Notes under the pieces: model-generated
Told to the model about the DNA's origin: nothing
What the model saw: only the letters and a program-made list of their open reading frames with translations
The model's database searches: none
Assembly: GCA_023421795.1 (NCBI GenBank)
Contig: JAEZSO010000002.1
Coordinates: 868,001 to 932,000 of the forward strand
DNA from: Cyanobacteria bacterium OH_PDB_230
GTDB lineage: Bacteria > Cyanobacteriota > Vampirovibrionia > Gastranaerophilales > Gastranaerophilaceae
Reading direction: 5' to 3'
DNA length: 64,000 nucleotides
Part shown: positions 42,416 through 50,331 of the stretch, piece after piece
How the letters are laid out: each line of letters opens with the position of its first letter
How positions within the stretch are numbered: position 1 is the stretch's first letter
Made by a program: the position numbers and the translations under genes

Positions 42416-42910
42416 ATGCCCTTTCATTACAGATTACAGAAAATACTGGATTTTCGTATTAAGAAGAAAGAAGAACAATTACAAGTTGTTTTACTGGCTC
42501 AGCAAGAAGTATACAGGATAGAAGCCCTCATTGATGCTAACAACCGTGACATTGCTTCTACAAGAGCAAATATGCGAAAAGCCGATTTCATGATGATGGA
42601 AGCTTATGACAATTATCTGAAACATCTGTATGAAAAAGGAGAAGATCTGGAGCTTGAAAAACAAAAAGCAATCGAGAATCTGGAAATAGAAAAAGAAAAA
42701 CTCATCGAATGCGAAAAAGCCGTCAAGGTTTTGGAAAAACACAGAGAAAGAGCACTCGAAATTTACAAGGAAGAAGAAAAAAATATCGAATTAAAAAGAC
42801 TCTCAGAGGTCGCAGTACAAAAACATTTCGCAAAAACACGAGAATTAAACGAAGAAGAGCTTTTAGAAGAGCTAAGGTTAATTGAAGGAGAAAATTTTAA
42901 TGAAAGTTAG
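42416..42910 (+). CDS. fliJ: Flagellar FliJ-like export chaperone
   Basis: A 164-residue, almost wholly coiled-coil, Lys/Glu-rich protein. The N-terminal MPFHYRLQKILDFRIKKKEE is the FliJ opening, and the length matches FliJ (about 145-150). FliJ links the flagellar ATPase FliI to the export gate. I chose the ATG at 42416; an earlier in-frame ATG at 42374 would add 14 residues unlike FliJ. Its stop overlaps the next gene's start. Confidence 0.75.
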   Translation: MPFHYRLQKILDFRIKKKEEQLQVVLLAQQEVYRIEALIDANNRDIASTRANMRKADFMMMEAYDNYLKHLYEKGEDLELEKQKAIENLEIEKEKLIECEKAVKVLEKHRERALEIYKEEEKNIELKRLSEVAVQKHFAKTRELNEEELLEELRLIEGENFNES

Positions 42911-43544
42911 TTCATCTCAAAAAACGGACACTCAAGAACTAAATAATTTAGATAAATCCAAAAGCAATGAGGATGCACTTTTAAATTGTGATGTCCCTTT
43001 TAAAGAAATGCTTAATTTGCCGTTTAATTCACCCTTTACTGAAAATATGATTTCTTCAGTTTCCTCAAACGGAGCCCTTTTTTCAGATAAAGACATAAAG
43101 GCTTCATTTAACTTCGACACATTCACAATGGATAAAGATGATGCCAAGTTTTTTGTAGATATGGTTCACGACGGGCAATTTGCTTTAAATATACAAGGTG
43201 ACAGAAATGCGGCTCTTATCAATATTGATAACGCTAATGAAATAACAACCTATAAGTCAGCAAATGTCTCAAAAGCTTTGATGACACTGGTTGATGATGC
43301 TTATAAAACCCAAAAGCCTATAAGGTTAGATTTCGATAACAATGTTTCTGTAATTTTAAAGGTTGATAAAGACGGGAAAGTAAGCGCAGAATTTATCCCT
43401 GGGGATAAAGCAGTTGAGGCTTATTTAAGGAATAATATCCCATTTCTTAAACAAAGATTTGACCAGCAGGAACTCTCTTATAACGAGTTATCCTACCGAG
43501 AACACAAACAGCAGCAAAATAAAAAAAGAAATAAAGGAGAATAG
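42900..43544 (+). CDS. FliK-like flagellar hook-length control protein
   Basis: A 214-residue protein starting at ATG 42900 with AAGGAG at 42885. The N-terminal half is Asn/Ser-rich and flexible. The C-terminal half has a beta-rich domain and ends LRNNIPFLKQRFDQQELSYNE with a charged tail, much like the FliK C-terminal domain (LPxLRxxLxxxG). It is short for FliK (usually 350-450 aa). Position between fliJ and a hook/rod gene supports the call, but the identity is inferred. Confidence 0.5.
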   Translation: MKVSSSQKTDTQELNNLDKSKSNEDALLNCDVPFKEMLNLPFNSPFTENMISSVSSNGALFSDKDIKASFNFDTFTMDKDDAKFFVDMVHDGQFALNIQGDRNAALINIDNANEITTYKSANVSKALMTLVDDAYKTQKPIRLDFDNNVSVILKVDKDGKVSAEFIPGDKAVEAYLRNNIPFLKQRFDQQELSYNELSYREHKQQQNKKRNKGE

Positions 43545-43550
43545 TATCAT

Positions 43551-44387
43551 ATGAACGATTCTTTTATTACCGCAATAAATACACAAAAAGCGACGGCGAA
43601 CTGGGTCGATTCGTTAACAGAAAACCTCGCTAACATATATACGCCTGGGTATAGAGAGAGCCAAACAAGTTTTAAGACCTTTTTAAACGGCTCTATTTCT
43701 GATAGCCCATTAAGAAACGTGGGTCAAGGTAAATCTAGTCCGGGGACTTCTAACGAAAACATCTTTTTGGAAGGAACAGGTTTTTTTGTAATAAGAAACG
43801 ACAAAGGCAGAGTTTCTTATACAAGGCTTGGCGAATTTAAATTTGATGGTGAAGGTGTTTATAAAACTACAGACGGCCAAACAGTTCAGGGATATATCTT
43901 GAATGATAAAGGAGAGATAATGAAAGGTACCAAGCCGGTTGATGCCAATATGTACGGCGATACAGCTCTAGATGGTGGTTCTGTCTCTGTTCCTACAACG
44001 GATATTAAGTTGTGGATTGATCCAAACAACGGTAAATATCTCGGAAAATATGATGAGTTTGAATTCGCAGGCGACGGCATATTGTACGGTAAAGCCGACA
44101 GCGGAAAAGTTAAAACTCCATTGTATAAAGTGGCAATTATGAACTTCCATAACCCTCAAGATCTTTATGAGGTAAATCAAGGCCAGTTTATAGAAACCGC
44201 TGAATCAGGAGCGCCTGTCGTAGGTAGAGGCGAAGTCAGAGGAGGTCTTATTGAAATGTCAAACGTAGACTTCAAAGCCAATCTAAATTATTATCAACAA
44301 GCAAAAATGCAGATAGAGCTTTCTAACAAATTGATTCAAACAAATAAACAGTTGTTGCAGCAAGCAATTGAACTAATGAATAGTTAA
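43551..44387 (+). CDS. Flagellar hook/basal-body rod protein (FlgF/FlgG/FlgE family)
   Basis: A 278-residue axial protein. The N-terminal NLANIYTPGYRES is the rod/hook signature (consensus NiANanTpGyk); IFLEGTGFFVIRN and YTRLGEFKFDGEGVYKTTDGQTVQGY are the FlgE/F/G middle motifs; the C-terminal SNVDFKANLNYYQQAKMQIE helix closes the pattern. Length is closest to FlgF or FlgG (250-260). Nothing more in the window identifies which. No hook cap or other rod genes follow. Confidence 0.85.
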   Translation: MNDSFITAINTQKATANWVDSLTENLANIYTPGYRESQTSFKTFLNGSISDSPLRNVGQGKSSPGTSNENIFLEGTGFFVIRNDKGRVSYTRLGEFKFDGEGVYKTTDGQTVQGYILNDKGEIMKGTKPVDANMYGDTALDGGSVSVPTTDIKLWIDPNNGKYLGKYDEFEFAGDGILYGKADSGKVKTPLYKVAIMNFHNPQDLYEVNQGQFIETAESGAPVVGRGEVRGGLIEMSNVDFKANLNYYQQAKMQIELSNKLIQTNKQLLQQAIELMNS

Positions 44388-44431
44388 CAAGGGCTATTAT
44401 TTTTGCATAAATAATTTTAAAATGATAAACT

Positions 44432-44468
44432 AAAATACTAATTTATTGTAAAGATAAGTTAGTATTTT
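44432..44468 (+). terminator. Candidate terminator of the flagellar operon
   Basis: A 15-bp stem with one wobble, AAAATACTAATTTAT (44432-44446) and ATAAGTTAGTATTTT (44454-44468), loop TGTAAAG. The downstream T run is short, so efficiency is uncertain. Confidence 0.5.
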
Positions 44469-44534
44469 ATTCTATTTCTGTGAAATTTTAAATATAATAC
44501 TCTTAAGTTTGATTATTGGGAAGAGGGAATTATC

Positions 44535-45083
44535 TTGAAAACTGATTTGAACAAGCAAAATAACCCGGGAAGTGCAATAACTCCTAAAGTAATTAGGGAT
44601 CTGCTAAAAATCGATAATTCTCAAATACAAGAACTATGTAAAGCAGCTTCAATAAAACCCAAAAAAGACTCAAGAGGCTTGACTTACTTTACGAAAGACG
44701 ATGTGGAAGCAATGAAAAAAATGTCCAATACCCCTTCAAATACAAAACCTAGTACTCTTCAATCAAAGTTAGCTATGATACAAGCTCAATCAAAAGCACC
44801 TGCTCAAGTAAACAAAATTGAAAATGCTTCAATGGTTCAATTGATTACAAGTTTGAAAAATATTGAAACCGCCATTACCGAAAAAGTTTCGGCTATTATG
44901 GACGAAAAACTTGACGGTATGGATGATGTGGTTGTAGAACTTATTCGTTGCAAAACAGAGAACGAAACTTTAAGATATAAAATCAATGAATTAAATAAAG
45001 AAAATTATAATTTGAAAAATGAAGTTAATTCATATAAAAATGTTGGTTTAAATTTTTATATCAAAAAAACAACCAATAATTAA
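44535..45083 (+). CDS. HTH-coiled-coil protein, possible MerR-like regulator
   Basis: A 182-residue protein starting at TTG with AGAGGGA upstream. Residues 18-62 resemble a MerR-like winged helix (ITPKVIRDLLKI, YFTKDDVEAMKKM). A Ser/Gln-rich linker follows, then a coiled-coil (TENETLRYKINELNKENYN). No ligand domain is visible. It could be a DNA-binding regulator or structural protein. It follows the flagellar cluster with its own terminator at 45109. Confidence 0.5.
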   Translation: MKTDLNKQNNPGSAITPKVIRDLLKIDNSQIQELCKAASIKPKKDSRGLTYFTKDDVEAMKKMSNTPSNTKPSTLQSKLAMIQAQSKAPAQVNKIENASMVQLITSLKNIETAITEKVSAIMDEKLDGMDDVVVELIRCKTENETLRYKINELNKENYNLKNEVNSYKNVGLNFYIKKTTNN

Positions 45084-45108
45084 TAAAAAAGAATTTAATA
45101 CTAAAAAT

Positions 45109-45131
45109 AATAGGCTCAGTTCGGGCCTATT
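45109..45131. terminator. Bidirectional terminator between the HTH gene and nagA
   Basis: Stem AATAGGC (45109-45115) / GCCTATT (45125-45131) with a 9-base loop and flanking A and T runs. The nagA stop codon lies in the right arm. Confidence 0.65.
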
Positions 45132-46074
45132 TTTTATTTATAAATTCATATTTTAAAACATTCAAATTTTCATCCCAGTGTATTTTGCAGTTATTTTTAA
45201 TGTTGTGATATTTTTGAAGGTTTTTTGAAGCCATTTGGATTGCTGTTTCAAACGGTAATATGTTTTTTAAAACAAGATTTTTAATGATATCATTCAATAG
45301 CATTGCGCTTCCAGCGATTGTACCTTCTTTGTTTGTCGCTTTATTATCTTTCAGATATATTTTTTCGTTGCAAAAGTCCATTTCTGTTAGTTTACTGTGG
45401 GCTATTGGAAGGGCATCACTTATCAAGATAGATTTATCTAAAGATTTAGCTTTAAATACAAGTTTTAAAACCTCATCGTTGATATGAATGCTGTCTGCTA
45501 TTATTTCCGTGTAAATGTGATCGGAAGTTAGTGCCAACGTCGCTGTTGATGCTTTTTTATGGTCTATTGTGCCCATAGCATTGAACAAATGAGTAACCTG
45601 GTTAGCGCAGGATAAGTCAGTGCTTAAAGTATGTCCTGCTGAAACTTTTATTTCTTTGGATTTAAGATAATTGCAAAGAGAATAATTGTCATCAAGCTCT
45701 GGCGCTATGGTTACTATTTTTATAATTTCATCTTCAATAACCTTAAAATCTTCAACATTGGGTTTCAAAATGCAGTTTTTATCATGGATACCTTTTTTCT
45801 CAGGGTTTATGAAAGGCCCTTCCAAATGAATACCGATTATCTGTGCTGATTCTTGTGGCTGTTTTTCTTTTGCTTGCTTAATTATTCTTATTTGTTTTTT
45901 TAAGTTTTCAATCGTATCTGTGACTAGTGTTGGGAAAAACATAGTTATCCCTTGAGAAGGAAGAATTTTTGAAAGTTCAATAATCTCATCAGAAGTGCAG
46001 TTGGAAAAATCAATTCCAAAAGCGCCATGGAGATGCTGATCAATTAGCCCATCGGTTATTCTTACGTTTCCCAT
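45127..46074 (-). CDS. nagA: N-acetylglucosamine-6-phosphate deacetylase, short form
   Basis: A 315-residue amidohydrolase-fold enzyme that removes acetate from GlcNAc-6-P. GLIDQHLHGAFGIDF is the HxH metal site, HLEGPFINPEKKG holds the metal Glu, and SAGHTLS, HLFNAM and ISDALP are conserved. The start at 46074 has its GAGGT site inside the last codons of rpe. This omits the N-terminal beta-sandwich strand region present in typical NagA (about 380 aa); an extension to 46167 would lie within rpe in another frame and does not look like NagA. Confidence 0.88.
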   Translation of the reverse strand: MGNVRITDGLIDQHLHGAFGIDFSNCTSDEIIELSKILPSQGITMFFPTLVTDTIENLKKQIRIIKQAKEKQPQESAQIIGIHLEGPFINPEKKGIHDKNCILKPNVEDFKVIEDEIIKIVTIAPELDDNYSLCNYLKSKEIKVSAGHTLSTDLSCANQVTHLFNAMGTIDHKKASTATLALTSDHIYTEIIADSIHINDEVLKLVFKAKSLDKSILISDALPIAHSKLTEMDFCNEKIYLKDNKATNKEGTIAGSAMLLNDIIKNLVLKNILPFETAIQMASKNLQKYHNIKNNCKIHWDENLNVLKYEFINKK

Positions 46075-46076
46075 TT

Positions 46077-46718
46077 TTACCTCAAAGAATTTATTGCTTC
46101 TTGTATGTTTGAACTTTTGTAGATATAATTCCCTGCTACAAGGGCATTGGCGCCGTATTCTTTGCATATTTTCGCTGTTTTGTCGTTTATGCCGCCATCG
46201 ACCTCAATAATCATATCTTCTTTTGAATTTTCTTTTATATATTTAATTTTTTTGGCGCAATCTTCCATAAACTCTTGTCCGCCAAATCCTGGTTCTACGG
46301 TCATAATCAATACTAAGTCCAGATGGTTCAGGTATTCTTTGATTTCTTCTGGTTTTGTCTTGGGCTTAATTGATAATCCTGCCTTTATTCCGTAACTTTT
46401 TATTTGTTGGATTGCTTTTAAAGTATTTTCTTTTGTTGCTTCAAAATGAACAGTTATCATATAGGAGCCGGCTTTTGCGAAATCCTCTATGTAATTCTCA
46501 GGATTTTCAATCATAAGGTGAACATCAAGTGGTATATTTGCGACTTTTTTTAATGCTTTGACGACAGGTGCGCCAATTGTCAGGTTAGGAACGAAGTGTC
46601 CATCCATAACGTCAACGTGAATCCAGTCTGCACCAGCATTTTCAAGCATTTTAATGTCAGATTCAAGATTGGCAAAGTCGCCTGATAGAATAGATGGAGC
46701 TATTATCATATTTGGCAT
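46077..46718 (-). CDS. rpe: Ribulose-phosphate 3-epimerase
   Basis: A 213-residue TIM-barrel epimerase interconverting ribulose-5-P and xylulose-5-P. APSILSGDFANLESDI, VDVMDGHFVPN, HLMIENPENY and MTVEPGFGGQEF are the family signatures. It overlaps the rnc end by 13 bases and carries the nagA ribosome site in its last codons. Confidence 0.96.
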   Translation of the reverse strand: MPNMIIAPSILSGDFANLESDIKMLENAGADWIHVDVMDGHFVPNLTIGAPVVKALKKVANIPLDVHLMIENPENYIEDFAKAGSYMITVHFEATKENTLKAIQQIKSYGIKAGLSIKPKTKPEEIKEYLNHLDLVLIMTVEPGFGGQEFMEDCAKKIKYIKENSKEDMIIEVDGGINDKTAKICKEYGANALVAGNYIYKSSNIQEAINSLR

Positions 46719-47437
46719 TTTCCTTCAATTATTAATCCTAGGTTCACACTGGCATCCATAGCAGCATCTTTTTCTGCTTCTTTTTTGGATTTTCCTTTAC
46801 CTTTTCCAAGCACTTCACCGTTATAACGAACCTCTACTTCATAAATTTTGTTATGATCTTTTCCTTGTTCTTTTGTAATTATATATTCAGGCAAATCTTT
46901 GTTTTTAGATTGTGTGTATTCCTGCAGCAATGCTTTGACGTTATAAACGCACATATTGGAATTGATTTCATCAACATAATCATCATATAAATCTTCTAAA
47001 AAAGTATAAATCTTATCAAGATAACCGTCTTCGTATAATGCCCCTAAAAGAGCTTCAAAGGCACATGCCAGAATAGAAGGTCTTGTTCTTCCCCCTGATT
47101 TTTCTTCATGTGGGCCTAAATTCAGATATTTAGAAAGATTGATGTTTCCGGCAAGTTTTGCCAAAAACTCATCACTTACGATAATTCCTCTTATTTTGGT
47201 CAACTGACCTTCGGCATAATCAGGGTATTTGAAGAATAAGTATCTGCTTACTGCCAGTTTTAATACAGCATCTCCTAAGAACTCCAACCTTTCATAATGA
47301 TCGTAGTTAGAGTCGTGGTTTTCAAAAGTATAAGAAGTATGAGTTAGAGCTTTGTTTATTAATTCATAGTTTTTTGAATTGAAATTTATTGATTTTAAGA
47401 AGGTTTTAAGCTCTTTAATTCTAAATTCCGATAACAT
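46706..47437 (-). CDS. rnc: Ribonuclease III
   Basis: A 243-residue double-strand-specific RNase for rRNA and mRNA processing. ERLEFLGDAVLKLAV is the catalytic signature, ALLGALYEDGYLDKI follows, and the C-terminal double-stranded-RNA-binding domain (LLQEYTQ to KKEAEKDAAM) is present. It overlaps cdsA by 17 bases. Confidence 0.96.
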   Translation of the reverse strand: MLSEFRIKELKTFLKSINFNSKNYELINKALTHTSYTFENHDSNYDHYERLEFLGDAVLKLAVSRYLFFKYPDYAEGQLTKIRGIIVSDEFLAKLAGNINLSKYLNLGPHEEKSGGRTRPSILACAFEALLGALYEDGYLDKIYTFLEDLYDDYVDEINSNMCVYNVKALLQEYTQSKNKDLPEYIITKEQGKDHNKIYEVEVRYNGEVLGKGKGKSKKEAEKDAAMDASVNLGLIIEGKCQI

Positions 47438-48326
47438 GTAAAGCCTTTTGGAAGTACCTTATAACATCATAAAGCGTATAATTATTTAATACAAAATATT
47501 TTAAATAATAATAAGCAACAGGAGCGCTGAAAATATAGCTGTCAGCTCTATCTAAGAATCCACCATGCCCTGGCAGAGAATCGCCAGAATCTTTCACCCC
47601 GGCATCTCTTTTTATAAGGGATTCAGATAAATCTCCAAGTTGAGCGAATACCGTAATCAAAATACCGACTATGATTGACTGATACCAGCTTAAGCTAATC
47701 AACGATCCAATAATTAAAGAAGTAATTACTGCACAGATGGCTCCAGCGACTGAGCCTTCAACTGTTTTTTTAGGGCTGATTACTTCTGCAAGCTTGGTTT
47801 TTCCATATTTTGATCCAAAGTAATAAGCTCCTATGTCAGTGGCAAGAATCACGAAAAATATTAAAATTAAATAGTGCATTCCGTCATTAAAATGCCACTT
47901 CATAAAACTAATATCATCGGAGCCCAATTGTCTTATGAGTATTATATAGCAAGGCAACCAGGCAAAAGTGAACCCTAACATTGTGGTAGCTACGTTTGCT
48001 ATGTATGGTTGTCTTCCTTTAAACAATACTGTAAAGAAAGAAGCCATTACACCGCAAGCTAAGACAAGAGGAACCATTTCAAAGCAACCCAAGCTGGTTA
48101 GTACTGTCAGAAGTACTCCGAGAGTGATGATTACCTTGAAAAACGGTAGAAAGCCTTTATTTCTTAGGATTTCACAATATTCTTTCGAGCCCAAATATAC
48201 AAAGGCTAAAATAAGAGCCAATAAAGCTAAACCGCCTCTGATTACGCAAAAAAGTGCAATGAAACCTACAGCAAAGCCTGTCAGTATTCTTATTTTATTT
48301 TTATTAAAAGAGTCAAAGAGCTTCAC
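47421..48326 (-). CDS. cdsA: Phosphatidate cytidylyltransferase
   Basis: A 301-residue integral membrane enzyme with about eight hydrophobic segments that makes CDP-diacylglycerol from phosphatidate and CTP. The C-terminal SLIKRDAGVKDSGDSLPGHG with GFLDRAD is the CDS signature. It sits immediately after frr, one base overlapping, in the common pyrH-frr-cdsA order. Confidence 0.95.
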   Translation of the reverse strand: MKLFDSFNKNKIRILTGFAVGFIALFCVIRGGLALLALILAFVYLGSKEYCEILRNKGFLPFFKVIITLGVLLTVLTSLGCFEMVPLVLACGVMASFFTVLFKGRQPYIANVATTMLGFTFAWLPCYIILIRQLGSDDISFMKWHFNDGMHYLILIFFVILATDIGAYYFGSKYGKTKLAEVISPKKTVEGSVAGAICAVITSLIIGSLISLSWYQSIIVGILITVFAQLGDLSESLIKRDAGVKDSGDSLPGHGGFLDRADSYIFSAPVAYYYLKYFVLNNYTLYDVIRYFQKALHVIGI

Positions 48327-48886
48327 TATACTGTTAATACCTCTTTTTCTTTTTCAACGGTTAGGTCATCAATAGTTTTTGTGAATTTATCAGTTAATTT
48401 TTGAATTTCATTTTGATTATCTTTGATAACATCTTCAGATAAATTTTCTGATTTTTCTGCTTTTTTAAGATCGTCAGCCATATCTCTTCTGATGTTACGG
48501 ATAGCTACTTTTGCTTCTTCGCCCATTTTTTTGACATCTTTAGAGATTTCTTTTCTTCTGTCTGCTGTCAATGGAGGGAATGAAAGTCTTAATACAGTTC
48601 CGTCACTGTTTGGAGTGATTCCCAATTCTGCTTTAATTAATGCTTTTTCAATATCTTTTATGATTGTTTTGTCGAATGGAGAAATGACCAAAGTCGTACC
48701 GTCTTGTACAGTGACCTGAGAAAGCTGTCTTAAAGGTGTTGGAGCTCCATAGTAATCCACTACTACTTTATCCAAGATAAGAGGATTCGCTCTGCCTGTT
48801 CTGACGCTAGCAAATTCTTTCTTTAATTGAATTAGGGCTTTTTCCATTTTTTCTTCGCCAAATAAAAATATCTCTTCTAATGACAT
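48326..48886 (-). CDS. frr: Ribosome recycling factor
   Basis: A 186-residue protein splitting the post-termination ribosome with EF-G. EFASVRTGRANP, VDYYGAPTPLRQLSQV and RRDMADDLKKAEKSENLSED are diagnostic. One base separates it from pyrH. Confidence 0.97.
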   Translation of the reverse strand: MSLEEIFLFGEEKMEKALIQLKKEFASVRTGRANPLILDKVVVDYYGAPTPLRQLSQVTVQDGTTLVISPFDKTIIKDIEKALIKAELGITPNSDGTVLRLSFPPLTADRRKEISKDVKKMGEEAKVAIRNIRRDMADDLKKAEKSENLSEDVIKDNQNEIQKLTDKFTKTIDDLTVEKEKEVLTV

Positions 48887-48887
48887 G

Positions 48888-49613
48888 TTATCCTCCTACG
48901 TATGTTCCTATTTTTTCGTGATTCAAAATCTTCATGATGCTTCCTTGGGCTGCAAAATCAAATACGATTATCGGTATAGAATTTTGCTTGCATAATGCGC
49001 AAGAAGCCGTATCCATTACTTTTAGACCTTTGATTATTATATCGTCGTAGCTGATGTTTTCATATTTTTTGGCATTTTGATTTACTCTCGGATCGTCAGA
49101 ATAAACTCCGTCGACTCCATTTTTTGCCATGAGCATAACTTCAGCATCTATCTCAGAAGCTCTTAAAGCTGCCGCTGTATCTGTCGTAAAGAACGGATTC
49201 CCTGTTCCTGCGGCAAAAATTACAACTCTTCCTTTTTCTAAGTGCCTTATAGCTTTAAATCTGATATATGGTTCTGCTATTTTGTTAATATCCAACGCTG
49301 ATTGAACCCTGCAGGATACATCAAGTTTTCTAAGAGCGCTTTGAAGGGCTACAGCGTTCATAACCGTGGCAAGCATCCCGACGTAATCCCCTGAAGCTTG
49401 GTCCATTCCGTATTTAGCACTGTTTTTGACGCCTCTGAAGATATTCCCGCCGCCAACAACTATAGCGATTTGTGCGCCTGATTGGTGGGCTATTTGTATT
49501 TCTTTAGCAATCATCTCCAATGGTTTTTGGTCTATACCAAATTCTTGATCGCCCATAAGCGCTTCACCGCTTATCTTTAAGAGGATTCGCTTGTATTTTA
49601 AACTATTTCCCAT
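48888..49613 (-). CDS. pyrH: Uridylate kinase
   Basis: A 241-residue hexameric UMP kinase of the amino-acid-kinase fold. LLKISGEALMG, VVGGGNIFRG, ATVMNAVALQSAL and FAAGTGNPFFTTDTAA are conserved. First gene of the pyrH-frr-cdsA-rnc-rpe-nagA run. A TATAAT -10 lies about 30 bases before its ATG. Confidence 0.97.
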   Translation of the reverse strand: MGNSLKYKRILLKISGEALMGDQEFGIDQKPLEMIAKEIQIAHQSGAQIAIVVGGGNIFRGVKNSAKYGMDQASGDYVGMLATVMNAVALQSALRKLDVSCRVQSALDINKIAEPYIRFKAIRHLEKGRVVIFAAGTGNPFFTTDTAAALRASEIDAEVMLMAKNGVDGVYSDDPRVNQNAKKYENISYDDIIIKGLKVMDTASCALCKQNSIPIIVFDFAAQGSIMKILNHEKIGTYVGG

Positions 49614-49674
49614 TGTTCTTTCCTATAAAACTCCTATAATTATTATACTAAAAATTTGATTAATTAATAGATAG

Positions 49675-50241
49675 TTACAATTTTTTTATTAGTGTAGCTA
49701 CGTTTTTGGAAAATCTTTTTACTGTTTCTATGCCTTCTTTATCTTCTAAAGCCTCGCCGGGGCCGAGTCCAAAGACGATGTTCCAGTAATTAGAGCCCGG
49801 TACAACCATTTCGTTTATGAAATAAAACATCAATAGTTCGCTATAAGAAGTGGTTAAACCGCCCCTTCTACCTACTGCAATTGGGCCTCCGACTTGCCAC
49901 GACAAGAAATTGCCTGCTCTTCTTGATACATATCCGATTCTTTGAAGCGCTGACATTAGATCGCCTCTTGCTGTTCCAAAGTAGACCGGTGTTGCAACTA
50001 TAAAACCTTTTGATTCTTTCAATTCTGCAATTATATCATTTACGCCATCATCATCAAAAACACATCTTTTTAAATCAGAACACATTTGACAAGCGACGCA
50101 AGATCTTATGGTTTTGCCTTTTAGCGTCATTACTTTTGCTTCGAGGCCTTCATTTTCTATTATTTTTTTGCATTCTTTCAGAACCTGTTCGCAATTTGAT
50201 TCATGACGAGGACTGGCTGATAACAATATAACTTTTTCCAT
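49675..50241 (-). CDS. NADPH-dependent FMN reductase / iron-sulfur flavoprotein-like
   Basis: A 188-residue flavodoxin-fold protein. LLSASPRHESNC is the FMN phosphate loop, TPVYFGTARGDLMSAL the second FMN contact, and CVACQMCSDLKRCVF carries clustered cysteines near residue 50, as in iron-sulfur flavoproteins, though the spacing is not the full Isf cluster. It may donate electrons or detoxify quinones. An inverted repeat overlaps its promoter. Substrate unknown. Confidence 0.8.
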   Translation of the reverse strand: MEKVILLSASPRHESNCEQVLKECKKIIENEGLEAKVMTLKGKTIRSCVACQMCSDLKRCVFDDDGVNDIIAELKESKGFIVATPVYFGTARGDLMSALQRIGYVSRRAGNFLSWQVGGPIAVGRRGGLTTSYSELLMFYFINEMVVPGSNYWNIVFGLGPGEALEDKEGIETVKRFSKNVATLIKKL

Positions 50242-50266
50242 TTGTTTTCTCCTGATTTTTTCATAA

Positions 50267-50299
50267 ATTATAGCACATTATTTTTGGAACTAATGTGCT
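50267..50299 (-). promoter_or_regulatory. Extended -10 promoter overlapped by an inverted repeat
   Basis: On the minus strand TGC-TATAAT ends at 50267 and the ATG is 26 bases on, with CAGGAG before it. AGCACATTA (50272-50280) and TAATGTGCT (50291-50299) form a perfect 9-bp inverted repeat with a 10-base gap, overlapping the -10. That is a typical operator placement for a repressor. Confidence 0.5.
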
Positions 50300-50331
50300 G
50301 TAACTTATTTAGATAGATTTTTCGTATTTAT

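Noticed and set aside
46075..46167. Extended nagA start inside rpe
   Set aside because: The added residues are rich in Arg/Cys, unlike NagA, and lie in a different frame within rpe; a ribosome site sits just before 46074.
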